Shown: in pieces, positions 1 through 9,140 of the stretch
Layout: every line of letters starts with the position of its first letter
How positions within the stretch are numbered: position 1 is the first letter of the stretch
Source: Sedimenticola selenatireducens DSM 17993
GTDB lineage: Bacteria; Pseudomonadota; Gammaproteobacteria; Chromatiales; Chromatiaceae
Direction: 5' to 3'
Assembly (NCBI RefSeq): GCF_000428045.1
Contig: NZ_ATZE01000007.1
Span: 124,001 to 188,000, forward strand
DNA length: 64,000 nucleotides
Position numbers and translations under genes: made by a program
The notes under the pieces: model-generated
What the model was told of the DNA's origin: nothing
Seen by the model: only the letters and a program-made list of their open reading frames with translations
Database searches by the model: none

Positions 1-327
1 ACCTGGAAGGGTATGGGTGAGACCCAGCAGGGTCTGCTGGAGATGAGCTGCAAGGCCGCCATGCTGGATGGCCTGGCACTGGGGGAAGCGATCCAGTTCC
101 CGCAGATGAAGGAGAATCTCCAGAAGAACGGCGTGGAGAACCGCTACTGGTCTCCCGAGATCCTGGATGCATTCGAGGGTAAGTGGAACGAGGTTGTGGC
201 AGAAGAGTCGGCCAAGGACCCTGAGTTCAAGGCGATCTGGGACAACATGCAGAGCTTCCGCAGCGACTACGCCATCTGGAACAAGTGGGCCTTCCTGCCC
301 CGTCCGGGCACTGTGCGCGAGCAGTAA
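1..327 (+). CDS. dctP: TRAP transporter substrate-binding protein, DctP type (3' end only)
   Basis: This is the last 108 codons of a periplasmic solute receptor; the gene begins before the window and is read in the frame of base 1. The visible part has the C-terminal character of DctP receptors, including a Trp- and Tyr-rich end (YAIWNKWAFLPRP). DctP proteins bind carboxylate solutes in the periplasm and hand them to the DctQM permease. The dctQ and dctM genes follow directly, and a 2-hydroxyacid oxidase-like gene comes after them, so the substrate may be lactate, glycolate or a similar acid; that is inference. The ligand-binding arginine region is outside the window. A strong hairpin follows the stop codon. 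Confidence 0.85.
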   Translation, partial: TWKGMGETQQGLLEMSCKAAMLDGLALGEAIQFPQMKENLQKNGVENRYWSPEILDAFEGKWNEVVAEESAKDPEFKAIWDNMQSFRSDYAIWNKWAFLPRPGTVREQ

Positions 328-337
328 ACTGCTACAG

Positions 338-370
338 GAGGGGCCCGGGTTTCGGGGCCCCTCTTTTTTT
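338..370 (+). terminator. Rho-independent terminator between dctP and dctQ
   Basis: AGGGGCCC and GGGCCCCT can form a GC-rich stem around a short loop, followed at once by a run of T. The hairpin sits 10 bases after dctP and about 75 bases before dctQ. In TRAP operons the receptor is needed in excess over the permease; partial termination here would give that ratio. I see no clear separate promoter for dctQ. Confidence 0.8.
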
Positions 371-444
371 ATCCGCCCCATTTATCCCCCTATCTGCGTG
401 ACGATGCGTGGGTGGAATATTCCTGGAATTTATCGAGGCAAGAG

Positions 445-1083
445 ATGAATCAACCCAACGATCTGGAATACCGCATTCCCATCGTCGATGCCCTGAATGG
501 ATTTGTGCAACGTATCGGCCAGGTGATGGCCTGGAGCAATGTGCTGCTGATCGGCATAATCCTGGTTCAGGTCGTCCTGCGTTACGGCTTCAATCACGGA
601 CTGGTTTATCTGGAGGAGCTGATCTGGCACATCTATGCCGTCGGCTTCATGTTCGGCCTCAGTTTCGCCATTACAAATGATTCACACATTCGTGTGGATA
701 TCGTGCATATGAACCTCTCCCGCGCCAATCAGCACCGCTGGGAGATCTTCGGCATCCTGTTTCTGCTGTTGCCCTTCATTGTGGTGATCTTTCTGCACAG
801 CCTGGAGTGGGTCTACTACGCCTACGAAACTGGTGAGAGCTCCGCCAACCCCACCGGCCTGCCTTATCGCTGGGTGGTTAAATCGGTCATCCCGCTCAGC
901 TTTGCCCTGTTGTTTATTGCGACCATCGCACGCCTGGTGCGTGAGGTTACGCTGCTGTTGCATCTGGCCCGGGAGCCGGAGGAGGCCTATCCGGGACGCG
1001 TCTCCATGCTGCGTCACCTGTTTCAGGTGCAGGAGCAGGGCAGTGGTGACACCAGCGACAACCATCAGCGCGGGGAGGGCTGA
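445..1083 (+). CDS. dctQ: TRAP transporter small permease subunit (DctQ)
   Basis: This 212-residue inner-membrane protein has four hydrophobic segments, at about residues 25-46, 55-75, 98-120 and 145-170, as expected for DctQ, which supports the large DctM subunit. Family-type features are the EELIWH stretch at the start of helix 2 and the SHIRVDIV stretch after it. I chose the ATG at 445 because a purine-rich GAGGCAAGAG precedes it; an in-frame ATG at 412 would add 11 residues without a good ribosome site. The stop codon lies 3 bases before dctM, so the two are translationally coupled. The tail after residue 180 is hydrophilic and has no recognised motif. Confidence 0.9.
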   Translation: MNQPNDLEYRIPIVDALNGFVQRIGQVMAWSNVLLIGIILVQVVLRYGFNHGLVYLEELIWHIYAVGFMFGLSFAITNDSHIRVDIVHMNLSRANQHRWEIFGILFLLLPFIVVIFLHSLEWVYYAYETGESSANPTGLPYRWVVKSVIPLSFALLFIATIARLVREVTLLLHLAREPEEAYPGRVSMLRHLFQVQEQGSGDTSDNHQRGEG

Positions 1084-1086
1084 GCC

Positions 1087-2475
1087 ATGGAGATGAACGA
1101 GATCCTGGTTATCGCGATGTTCGTCAGTTTCATCGCGCTGCTGTTTACCGGTTTTCCGGTCGCCTGGGCGCTGGCCGGTATCGGTGTGCTGTTTGCCGGT
1201 GTGGGTTATCTGGCGGACAACCACCTGGATACCATGACCGGCCTGGACTATTCCACCCTGGGCCTCGCGGTGGGGCGTATCTTCGGCATCATGGACAACT
1301 GGGTGCTGGTGGCCCTGCCGATGTTTATTTTCATGGGCCTGATGCTGGACAAATCGGGTGTCGCCGAACGCATGATGCACGCCATGCAGGGGCTGTTCGG
1401 CCGGGTCCGTGGCGGGCTGGCCATAGCGGTCACCCTGATCGGTATTATCCTGGCCGCCTCCACCGGTATTATCGGGGCCTCGGTGGTGTTGCTCGGTGTG
1501 ATGTCCCTGCCGGTGATGATGCGTCAGCAATACAGTAAGACCCTGGCACTGGGCACCGTTGCCGGTGCCGGTTGTCTCGGTATCCTGATTCCGCCCAGCA
1601 TCATGCTGGTGATCATGGGAGATCAGATGGGCCTCTCGGTGGGTGATCTGTTTATGGGTGCCGTGTTTCCCGGCATCATCCTGGGGATCTTCTATATGCT
1701 CTATATCCTCGGTTTCTCTTTCTTCCGTCCCGCCGCGGCGCCGCTCGCGGACAATGCCCAGGCGGTCAGTCTCGCGGTGGTCTGGAGCGTGTTGAAGACC
1801 ATTCTGCCGCCAGCGGCCCTGATCCTGGCAGTGCTGGGTTCCATCTTCGCCGGTATTGCCACGGTAACCGAGGCCAGCGGCATTGGCGCGCTGGGTGCCA
1901 TCATCATGGCCGCCAGCTATCGTCAGCTCAGTTGGTCGGTCATGAAAGAGGTGGTGATCAACACCTTCAACACCTCGGCCTATATCTTCGCCATCTTTGT
2001 CGGTGCCACGGTGTTTGCCCTGGTGCTGCGGGAGCTGGGTGGTGATGAGCTGATCGAGTCTACCCTGACCGGCCTGCCGTTCGGGCCCTACGGTATTATC
2101 GCCTTTATTCTCGGCGTGGTATTTCTGCTCGGCTTCTTCCTCGACTGGATCGAGATCAGCCTGATCATCCTGCCGCTGCTGGCGCCGGTGATCAAGGGGC
2201 TGGGGCTGGATATCGACGGCCACGGGGTGGTGGACAATCCCGAACTGGTCTGGTTTGCCCTGCTGGTGGCGGTGACCCTGCAGACCTCGTTCCTGACGCC
2301 GCCGGTCGGATTTGCCCTATTCTATCTAAAAGGGGTCTGTCCACCGGGCATTTCCCTGATGGATATCTACAAGGGGGTGATTCCATTCATTGTGCTGCAG
2401 CTGCTGGGTCTGCTGGTGGTGGCCTTCTTCCCCGAGGTGGTGACCTGGCTGCCGTCGGTGGCTTATGGTAAGTAA
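1087..2475 (+). CDS. dctM: TRAP transporter large permease subunit (DctM)
   Basis: This 462-residue, strongly hydrophobic protein matches DctM, the ion-coupled translocation subunit of TRAP transporters. About twelve membrane spans can be drawn. The conserved glycine- and proline-rich re-entrant segments are present: GIIGASVVLLGVMSLP near residue 125 and GILIPPSIM near residue 160, with a second LTPPVGFALFY near residue 405. Length is normal for the family. It follows dctQ with a 3-base gap and is followed after 60 bases by a 2-hydroxyacid dehydrogenase-like gene on the same strand, which suggests uptake and oxidation of the same substrate. Confidence 0.95.
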   Translation: MEMNEILVIAMFVSFIALLFTGFPVAWALAGIGVLFAGVGYLADNHLDTMTGLDYSTLGLAVGRIFGIMDNWVLVALPMFIFMGLMLDKSGVAERMMHAMQGLFGRVRGGLAIAVTLIGIILAASTGIIGASVVLLGVMSLPVMMRQQYSKTLALGTVAGAGCLGILIPPSIMLVIMGDQMGLSVGDLFMGAVFPGIILGIFYMLYILGFSFFRPAAAPLADNAQAVSLAVVWSVLKTILPPAALILAVLGSIFAGIATVTEASGIGALGAIIMAASYRQLSWSVMKEVVINTFNTSAYIFAIFVGATVFALVLRELGGDELIESTLTGLPFGPYGIIAFILGVVFLLGFFLDWIEISLIILPLLAPVIKGLGLDIDGHGVVDNPELVWFALLVAVTLQTSFLTPPVGFALFYLKGVCPPGISLMDIYKGVIPFIVLQLLGLLVVAFFPEVVTWLPSVAYGK

Positions 2476-2535
2476 GGCAAAGGTTTTCTGATGAGTGATG
2501 GTTGTGGGTTATTAACCCTTGGATACAGGTAAGGC

Positions 2536-5373
2536 ATGTCAGCGGACTACACGGCATTAAAGCGCGAACTGGGATATTTCATCGGCGACGACCGGTTGAT
2601 TGATGACCCGCTGCGCACCCTGGCCTACGGCACCGATGCCAGCTTCTACCGGTTGATACCGAAACTGGTCGTCAAGGTGAATGACGAGGCCGAGATGGTG
2701 CGGATTCTGGCGGCCGCCCACCGTTTCAACACACCGGTTACCTTCCGGGCGGCCGGTACCAGTCTCTCCGGGCAGGCGATCAGCGATTCGGTGCTGTTGC
2801 TGCTCTCGGGCGACTACTGGCGGGGCTATAGCATCAGTGACGATGCGGTGATTATTCGCCTGCAACCGGGGGTGATCGGTGCCTGGGCCAATAGTTACCT
2901 GGCTTCCTATCAGCGCAAGATCGGTCCTGACCCGGCCTCCATCAACGCGGCCAAGATCGGTGGCATCGCCGCCAACAACGCCAGCGGCATGTGTTGTGGC
3001 ACGGCCCAGAACAGCTACCACACCCTCGCCAGTCTGCGCCTCATCCTGGCCGACGGGACGGTACTGGATACGGCAGACCCGCAATCGGTCACCGCTTTCC
3101 GGGATTCCCATGACGAGTTGTTGAAGTCACTCTCCGTGCTGGCGGCTGAAACGCGCAACAATCCCACACTCGCCGAACGTATTCGTCACAAGTACCGGTT
3201 GAAAAACACCACCGGTTACAGCCTCAATGCACTGATCGATTTTGCTGATCCGATTGATATCCTGCAGCACCTGATGATCGGCTCCGAGGGAACGCTCGGC
3301 TTCATTTCGGAGATCGGTTACCGCACGGTGGTGGATCACCCCTGCAAATCCACCGCCCTGATCCTGTTTCCCACGGTGGAGATCGCCTGCCAGGCGGTGG
3401 CGCTGCTCAAGCAGGCCCCGGTGACGGCGGTGGAACTGATGGACCGCGCTGCCCTGCGTTCAGTACAGGATAAGCCGGACATGCCGGCCTACCTGCATGC
3501 GCTGGATGATGAGGTGGCCGCCCTGCTGGTAGATGTGCGCGCCGCCGATCCGGAGACGCTGAAACTCCAGGTGGCGGAGATCCTGGCGGTGCTGAAAAAT
3601 ATCCAACTGGTGCGCGAGGCTGAGTTCACCTTCGATTCGGTGGCCTATCAGGCGTTGTGGAATATTCGCAAGGGGCTGTTCCCGGCGGTGGGGGCGGTAC
3701 GTACCACCGGCACCACGGTGATTATTGAAGATATCGCCTTTCCGGTACCGCAACTGGCGGCGGCGGTCAGGGGGCTGCATCAGTTGTTCGAGAAATATCA
3801 CTATCACGAGGCGCTGATCTTCGGGCACGCCCTGGAAGGCAATCTGCACTTTGTCTTTACCCAGGATTTTGGCACCGCCGCCGAGGTGCAACGTTACCAG
3901 GGTCTGATGGACGAGGTGTGTGCGCTGGTGGTGGGCGAGTACGGTGGATCGCTGAAGGCGGAACACGGCACCGGTCGCAACATGGCTCCATTCGTGGAGA
4001 TGGAGTGGGGCAGCGATGCCTATCGCCTGATGTGGCAGCTCAAGCGGCTGTTCGATCCGGCCAATCTGCTCAATCCCGGCGTCATCCTCAACGCGGATGC
4101 CGAGATTCATCTGAAGAATCTCAAACCGCTGCCACCGGCTGACCCGCTGATTGACAAGTGCATCGAGTGCGGTTTCTGTGAGCCGATCTGCCCCTCGCGC
4201 AATCTCACCCTGACACCACGCCAGCGCATCGTCTCCTGGCGCGAAATCTCGCGGCTGAAAAAGAGCGGTGAAGATGCCCAGCGACTTGCGCGCTTTGAAC
4301 ACGACTTCGCCTATCAGGGGCTGGATACCTGTGCGCTGGATGGACTCTGCGCCATCGAGTGTCCGGTGGGCATCGATACCGGCAAGCTGACCAGGCAGAT
4401 TCGCCAGTCACAACATGGCAGCGCCGCGGCACGTATTGGTGATTGGGTGGACAGGCACTTCTCCACGGTTGCCGCTACGACCCGTGCCGGTCTCCGGCTG
4501 GCGGCACTCTCCCAGGATCTGCTGGGTGACCGGCTGATGGGCAAAACCAGCGGCCTGATGCGACGCCTGAGCGGTGAACGTATCCCGCAATGGAATCCGG
4601 CCATGCCGCGCGCCGCCGGCAAGCTGCCGGCATCGGTTACCGATGTCCCCGGGCGCAACGGCACGGTGGTCTATTTTCCCAGCTGTGTCAGCCGCACCAT
4701 GGGACCGGCCAAGTCCGATCCCTTTCAGGCCGATCTGCATCAGGTGATGCAATCGCTGTTGTACAAGGCCGGCTACCGGGTGATTATCCCCGAACGTCCG
4801 GAGGGGCTCTGTTGCGGCATGGCGCTGGAGAGTAAGGGGTTGTTGGCGCAAGCGGACCAGAGTCTGCTGCGGCTGGAGCAGGCTTTGTGGGCTGCCAGTG
4901 AACAGGGCCGCTATCCAGTCCTGTGCGATACCAGCCCTTGTACCTTCCGCATGCTCGAACAGATCAGGCAACCGTTGCAGATACACGAGCCGGTGGGCTT
5001 CATCAATCGCTACCTGTTGGAACACCTGCGGCGCACATCGCAAATGGCGAGTGTGGCGCTGCACATCACCTGCACCAGCCGCAAGATGGGTCTGGCCGAT
5101 GAGATGCGCCGGCTGGCGCAACAGTGCGCGCAACAGGTGTTCCTGTCCGAGGACAAGGGCTGCTGCGGATTTGCCGGCGATAAGGGATTCACCCGTCCCG
5201 AGCTGAATGCTTCGGCACTGAAACGGCTGAAGGCGTCGCTCCCGGCAGATTGTGAAATGGGCATATCCAACAGCCGCACTTGCGAGATCGGGCTGTCGCT
5301 GCATGCCGGTCTCTCTTATCAGTCCATCGTCTACCTGGTTGATCGATGTTTCGAGGCAGAGTATCCCGCTTGA
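2536..5373 (+). CDS. FAD-linked D-2-hydroxyacid (D-lactate) dehydrogenase with Fe-S domain
   Basis: This 945-residue protein joins a GlcD-like FAD domain to a GlcF-like iron-sulfur domain. The PCMH-type FAD fold covers about residues 35-260 (RAAGTSLSGQAISDS near 72) and the FAD-linked oxidase C domain about 270-520. Two ferredoxin motifs follow: CIECGFCEPICP from residue 542 and CALDGLCAIECP from residue 599. Two CCG motifs, at residues 759 and 876, are typical of the GlcF and HdrD cysteine-rich domain. The architecture matches quinone-linked D-lactate dehydrogenases of the Dld-II kind; D-2-hydroxyglutarate or glycolate oxidation is also possible. It probably forms a unit with the upstream TRAP genes. 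Confidence 0.88.
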   Translation: MSADYTALKRELGYFIGDDRLIDDPLRTLAYGTDASFYRLIPKLVVKVNDEAEMVRILAAAHRFNTPVTFRAAGTSLSGQAISDSVLLLLSGDYWRGYSISDDAVIIRLQPGVIGAWANSYLASYQRKIGPDPASINAAKIGGIAANNASGMCCGTAQNSYHTLASLRLILADGTVLDTADPQSVTAFRDSHDELLKSLSVLAAETRNNPTLAERIRHKYRLKNTTGYSLNALIDFADPIDILQHLMIGSEGTLGFISEIGYRTVVDHPCKSTALILFPTVEIACQAVALLKQAPVTAVELMDRAALRSVQDKPDMPAYLHALDDEVAALLVDVRAADPETLKLQVAEILAVLKNIQLVREAEFTFDSVAYQALWNIRKGLFPAVGAVRTTGTTVIIEDIAFPVPQLAAAVRGLHQLFEKYHYHEALIFGHALEGNLHFVFTQDFGTAAEVQRYQGLMDEVCALVVGEYGGSLKAEHGTGRNMAPFVEMEWGSDAYRLMWQLKRLFDPANLLNPGVILNADAEIHLKNLKPLPPADPLIDKCIECGFCEPICPSRNLTLTPRQRIVSWREISRLKKSGEDAQRLARFEHDFAYQGLDTCALDGLCAIECPVGIDTGKLTRQIRQSQHGSAAARIGDWVDRHFSTVAATTRAGLRLAALSQDLLGDRLMGKTSGLMRRLSGERIPQWNPAMPRAAGKLPASVTDVPGRNGTVVYFPSCVSRTMGPAKSDPFQADLHQVMQSLLYKAGYRVIIPERPEGLCCGMALESKGLLAQADQSLLRLEQALWAASEQGRYPVLCDTSPCTFRMLEQIRQPLQIHEPVGFINRYLLEHLRRTSQMASVALHITCTSRKMGLADEMRRLAQQCAQQVFLSEDKGCCGFAGDKGFTRPELNASALKRLKASLPADCEMGISNSRTCEIGLSLHAGLSYQSIVYLVDRCFEAEYPA

Positions 5374-5456
5374 TTTGATGGCTGGTCATCAATGGGTGAA
5401 GTGTGGATACTAGCGCCTTTTAAAATTCAATCAGTAGCATTCGGATCGTCCCTTCC

Positions 5457-6341
5457 ATGCAACAGATATTCAGCATTGTCTTTCCCATTTTCGCCATCGT
5501 CCTGGTGGGCTATCTTTATGGACGCCGGCATGCGCCGGATATGGCGGCAGCCAATCAGCTCAACCTGGATATCTTTGTCCCGGCGCTGATTTTTCATGTG
5601 CTGTCACAGAAGAGCTTTGAGCTGGGTGCCTACCAGGAACTGGCATTGGCATCACTGCTGGTGGTGTTGGGTTCCGGGGTGCTGGCCTGGGGCGTGGCCC
5701 GTTTGCTGAAGTATGAGGCCAAGACCTTTGTGCCGCCCATGATGTTCTCCAACTCCGGCAATATGGGACTGCCACTGGCGCTGTTCGCCTTTGGTGAGGC
5801 GGCGCTACCGGCGGCAGTGGTGTTGTTTATTGTCGAGAACACGCTGCATTTCAGTATCGGCATGAAGATGCTGGATCACCGTACCTCGCTGATCGGTATT
5901 CTGCGTATCCCCATGGTGCTGGCGACGGTTGCCGGTATCGCCTTCAGTCTCACCGGCTGGGTGCTGCCCAATGTGTTGTCGGTTTCCATTGAGATGGTGG
6001 GGCAGGTGGCGATTCCCCTGATGCTGTTTTCCCTCGGTGTGCGCCTGACCGGGGTGGATCTTCGGGACTGGCGCATCGGTGTCATTGGTGCCCTGGTCTG
6101 TCCCGCCACCGGTCTGATTATTCTATTGATGATCACCCCCTTCCTGGACCTGCCCGCACTGCAGTACGGACAACTGCTGGTGTTCAGTGTATTGCCCCCT
6201 GCGGTGCTCAACTTCATGGTGGCGGAGAAGTACAACCAGGAGCCGCGCAAGGTCGCATCAATTGTCATGCTCGGCAACCTCGGCAGTCTGCTGGTGATTC
6301 CGCTGGCATTGGCCTATATCCTGGCGCAGAACGGGTTGTGA
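5457..6341 (+). CDS. AEC family transporter
   Basis: This 294-residue membrane protein resembles the auxin efflux carrier (AEC) family, to which bacterial malonate and malate carriers such as MdcF belong. About ten hydrophobic segments are arranged as two five-helix halves. The family-type segment NSGNMGLPLALFAFGE is at about residues 98-113, and the matching half-site LFSLGVRL near residue 192. It lies 83 bases downstream of the Fe-S dehydrogenase on the same strand, so it may move a related organic acid; direction and substrate cannot be read from sequence. The start follows weak ribosome-site sequence, so a slightly different start is possible. Confidence 0.85.
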   Translation: MQQIFSIVFPIFAIVLVGYLYGRRHAPDMAAANQLNLDIFVPALIFHVLSQKSFELGAYQELALASLLVVLGSGVLAWGVARLLKYEAKTFVPPMMFSNSGNMGLPLALFAFGEAALPAAVVLFIVENTLHFSIGMKMLDHRTSLIGILRIPMVLATVAGIAFSLTGWVLPNVLSVSIEMVGQVAIPLMLFSLGVRLTGVDLRDWRIGVIGALVCPATGLIILLMITPFLDLPALQYGQLLVFSVLPPAVLNFMVAEKYNQEPRKVASIVMLGNLGSLLVIPLALAYILAQNGL

Positions 6342-6419
6342 TTCAGCATTGCGGTTGGATTCACTCGACCGGGGCTGCGGTGTAGCTGTTCCGTTTCCCA
6401 AAACTTCATCCGACGCCGC

Positions 6420-7451
6420 TCACCTGCTTCGGCCGGGATCAGGTAGCTGAAACTTGCGGCGATACATTTTCGGTGTCATGCCGGTGATACGTTTGAACAG
6501 CCGGCGAAAGAATGCCGGATCTTCGTAGCCTACCCGCCAGCTGATCTCGTCCACCGGGGTATCTGTCTCCTCCAGCTCAGATTTGGCTTGGGTGATTCTC
6601 AACTGCTGGACATAGTGGATTGGGCTGAGCCCGGTTGCCTGACAGAAACGGCGGCTGAATGTGCGCGGTGAGAGTCCCGAATTCTGCTGTGCCCGCTTCA
6701 ACGGACGGGGCAGGTGGCTGTGCGCTTGCAGCCATTGCTGGGCGGCGAGGATGACACCGTCGCCATGCTGGCGGTTGTCCTGGAAGATTATGTAGGGCGC
6801 CTGTCCATCGGTGTGGCTGTTGAGCAGGAAAAACTTGGCTATGACGCGAGCGGCCTGCGGTGAGCTGTAGCGGGCAATCAGGTAGAGCACCAGGTCGTGC
6901 CAGGCGGCTGAGGCTCCGGACATGATGATGCGGTTGGATGCACCGGTTATGAGCAGTACCTTGTCGATGTTCAACCGCACCCTGGGGAAGTGCTCGCGGA
7001 ACAGGGCCTCGAAGGCCCAGTGCTGGGTGGCTTCATGGCCATCCAGCAATCCGGTTTCCGCCAACAGCATGGCACCGGTGCAGGCGGAGCAGATCAGGCT
7101 GCCCCGTTGATGCATGCGCCTGATCCATTCGGTCAGGTCGGGGTAGGGGTCCCTGGGCCAGTTGGAAGTCAGCAGATAGAGCGATGGAATGATCAGCACA
7201 TCGGTCTGGTCCACCTTGCTCAGTCGGGTCTGCATCGGCAGAGGCATGCCCATGACGTTCGTAATGATGTTGCCGCCAGGTTCGGCGCACTCCAAAACCG
7301 AATCCGGTACTACCACATTGGCGCGGAATGACACTGTATCCGGTACCATGTGAGCGACGCTGTTGAGCACACCGTGTAATCCACCCAGAGCGGAGACATC
7401 CACCTCGGGTGTCGCCACCAGACTGACATGGATTGTTCGTTGGTCGGGCAT
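6420..7451 (-). CDS. GlxA-type AraC family transcriptional regulator
   Basis: This is a 343-residue two-domain regulator. Residues 1 to about 190 resemble the DJ-1/PfpI (class I glutamine amidotransferase-like) fold, with the nucleophile-elbow-like SACTGAMLLAE; residues about 240-335 form an AraC double helix-turn-helix ending in VGYEDPAFFRRLFKRITGMTP. The combination is that of the GlxA/FtrA/CdhR regulators. I chose the ATG at 7451, where the conserved N-terminus begins (MPDQRTIHVSL); the open frame runs about 300 codons further upstream, but that part lies opposite the divergent methyltransferase gene and is not protein-like. Its target may be that divergent gene, 132 bases away. Confidence 0.88.
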   Translation of the reverse strand: MPDQRTIHVSLVATPEVDVSALGGLHGVLNSVAHMVPDTVSFRANVVVPDSVLECAEPGGNIITNVMGMPLPMQTRLSKVDQTDVLIIPSLYLLTSNWPRDPYPDLTEWIRRMHQRGSLICSACTGAMLLAETGLLDGHEATQHWAFEALFREHFPRVRLNIDKVLLITGASNRIIMSGASAAWHDLVLYLIARYSSPQAARVIAKFFLLNSHTDGQAPYIIFQDNRQHGDGVILAAQQWLQAHSHLPRPLKRAQQNSGLSPRTFSRRFCQATGLSPIHYVQQLRITQAKSELEETDTPVDEISWRVGYEDPAFFRRLFKRITGMTPKMYRRKFQLPDPGRSR

Positions 7452-7583
7452 ATTCCCTCCCACGCTGGCTGAAATGCCCCGGTTCTGCCCATTTTGCCTC
7501 TTACCCCCACGAGACTCAATTGGCATGCTGATACCTACTGTCAGACGAGTCCGCCTGCCCGGTGGGCGGACGGGAGGTTCGCA

Positions 7584-8405
7584 ATGGATGGTCAATATTC
7601 GGGATCGTCGGCGGAGATCTACGAACGGCACTTTGTGCCCGCGCTGTTTCGCCAGTGGGGGAATATCATGGTCGACCGGTTGGGCGTTGGCCTGGGAGAC
7701 CGGGTGCTGGATGTGGCTTGCGGCACCGGCGTACTGGCCTGTGCTGCTGCTACTCGCGTGGGGAATGATGGCTGCGTGGTGGGGCTGGATATCAATCCCG
7801 AGATGCTTGCCGTCGCCAGACGAAAAAATACCGTCATTGACTGGCAACAGGGACCGGCCGAGGCGCTTCCGTATGAGAATGGGAGTTTTGACCGGGTGGC
7901 CAGTCAGTTCGGTTTCATGTTTTTCGAGGATCAGGCAGGCGCCTTGCGGGAGATGCTGCGGGTGCTGCGGCCGGGCGGACAACTCGCCGTTGCGGTCTGT
8001 GATGCGCTGGATCATTCGCCCGGCTATGCGGTACTTGCGGAACTGCTGCATCGGCTGTTCGGCAGCGCCGTGGCCGACGCTTTCCGCGCCCCCTTCAGCT
8101 GCGGGGACCGGGAGCTGCTGCTGTCCCGCAGTGCGCAGGCGGGCATTACTGCCGCCGGTTGCCGAAGGGTGGCGGTCACTCGACATGACGGACTGGTTGA
8201 ATTTCCCTCCATTAAGGCGTTGGTTTCCACTGAACGAGCTTGTGTCTGGACCCTGGGTGGGCTGCTCGATGACCGGCAGTTCGAACGACTGACGAGCAAG
8301 GCAGAGGAGTCCTTGCGGCCGTTTGTAGAAGCGGATGGGCATGTCCGTTTCAACATGCCGGTGCTGATTTTGAGCGCCACCCGTTATGGCGAGGCTTCGG
8401 GCTAG
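7584..8405 (+). CDS. Class I SAM-dependent methyltransferase (UbiE-like)
   Basis: This 273-residue protein carries the Rossmann-type SAM-binding motif VLDVACGTGVLA at residues 41-52, the acidic residue of motif II in GLDINPEMLAVARR, and MLRVLRPGGQLAVAV as motif post-III. These place it in the Methyltransf_11/25 group, whose substrates range from quinones to small metabolites; the substrate here is unknown. The ATG at 7584 is preceded by GGGAGG at good spacing; an in-frame ATG at 7494 would add 30 residues reaching into the divergent promoter region. It is divergent from the GlxA-type regulator, which may control it. Confidence 0.85.
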   Translation: MDGQYSGSSAEIYERHFVPALFRQWGNIMVDRLGVGLGDRVLDVACGTGVLACAAATRVGNDGCVVGLDINPEMLAVARRKNTVIDWQQGPAEALPYENGSFDRVASQFGFMFFEDQAGALREMLRVLRPGGQLAVAVCDALDHSPGYAVLAELLHRLFGSAVADAFRAPFSCGDRELLLSRSAQAGITAAGCRRVAVTRHDGLVEFPSIKALVSTERACVWTLGGLLDDRQFERLTSKAEESLRPFVEADGHVRFNMPVLILSATRYGEASG

Positions 8406-8436
8406 TGGTCCGGATTACCGGATGGTAAGGGGCATG

Positions 8437-8793
8437 CTATTGCGTCAGCATTGAATCTATATACTCTTTTAGTGCGATTGCGTTGTTGTATTGTCGCTCT
8501 TTTGATCCATACAGAAGCATGACAGTTGGCTTGTCAAGGTAGTTTACGAGCTCACTTACCGCCTCGGAATTGTTGTCGAGTTCGGCAAAATACCGCTTCT
8601 TGAATTCAGGCCACTTTGGGATGTCATGTTGATACCATTTTCTAAGTTCATTTGATGGCGCGACAGCCTTCAGCCAAACATCAATTTTCGCGTCATCTTT
8701 TGACAAACCTCTTGGCCATAATCGATCAACCAATATCCTGAATCCGTCCTTTGAATCCGGTTTGTCGTACACACGTTTAACTAGAATTTTCAT
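8437..8793 (-). CDS. DUF488 family protein
   Basis: This 118-residue protein matches the short DUF488 (YeaO-like) family: RVYDKPDSKDGFRILVDRLW at the N-terminus, then WPRGLSK, and a central WYQHDIPKWPEFKKRY. No catalytic activity is established for the family. The gene is visibly more A+T-rich than the methyltransferase it faces, and it marks the start of a 7-kb accessory stretch with the same bias. It converges on the methyltransferase gene with a 31-base gap. Confidence 0.85.
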   Translation of the reverse strand: MKILVKRVYDKPDSKDGFRILVDRLWPRGLSKDDAKIDVWLKAVAPSNELRKWYQHDIPKWPEFKKRYFAELDNNSEAVSELVNYLDKPTVMLLYGSKERQYNNAIALKEYIDSMLTQ

Positions 8794-9140
8794 AGATTGA
8801 ATTTCATCCTATATTGCATACAACATTAGGACATCCTTCGACTGTTATTGCTGATTTTTGGCGTTTCATTGGCGTAGGCAAAAACGTTTCCCACCCCACC
8901 TGGTTATAAATGCACTTTATTAAGTGGTTGCTTCCCATTTTTATAAATGTGAACTGACGCACCGATTGTCTGAAAAGCTTACTGTATTGATAGGTTTACT
9001 GGAATTAGACCGGTTCAAAATATGAAGCGGTCAGATAGCAATCAAGGTGCAGGAATCAAAGGGAATTAGAAATTAGTTCCAGCTCGGAGTTATTCAATCA
9101 GGGGCGGTATCTCACATTTCCTCCAGAAGAGGACAGATCA
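8794..9140. other. A+T-rich intergenic region upstream of the multiheme cytochrome gene
   Basis: These 347 bases lie between two divergent genes and hold no protein-like ORF. The sequence is A+T-rich and must carry promoters for both genes, but I cannot assign one with confidence. The only clear signal is the purine-rich AGAGGACAG just before the ATG at 9141, a plausible ribosome site. Confidence 0.5.

Noticed and set aside
682-2223. Long minus-strand ORF of 513 codons opposite dctQ and dctM
   Set aside because: It is rich in His, Gln, Gly and Asp without motifs, typical of the antisense of GC-rich membrane protein genes, and the plus strand has clear TRAP genes there.
3460-5304. Two long minus-strand ORFs opposite the Fe-S dehydrogenase
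   Set aside because: These are codon-bias shadows; the plus-strand frame has FAD and cluster motifs throughout.
7452-8342. N-terminal extension of the GlxA-type regulator frame
   Set aside because: The extra 297 codons lie opposite the methyltransferase gene, show no family resemblance, and the family start with a good fit is at 7451.
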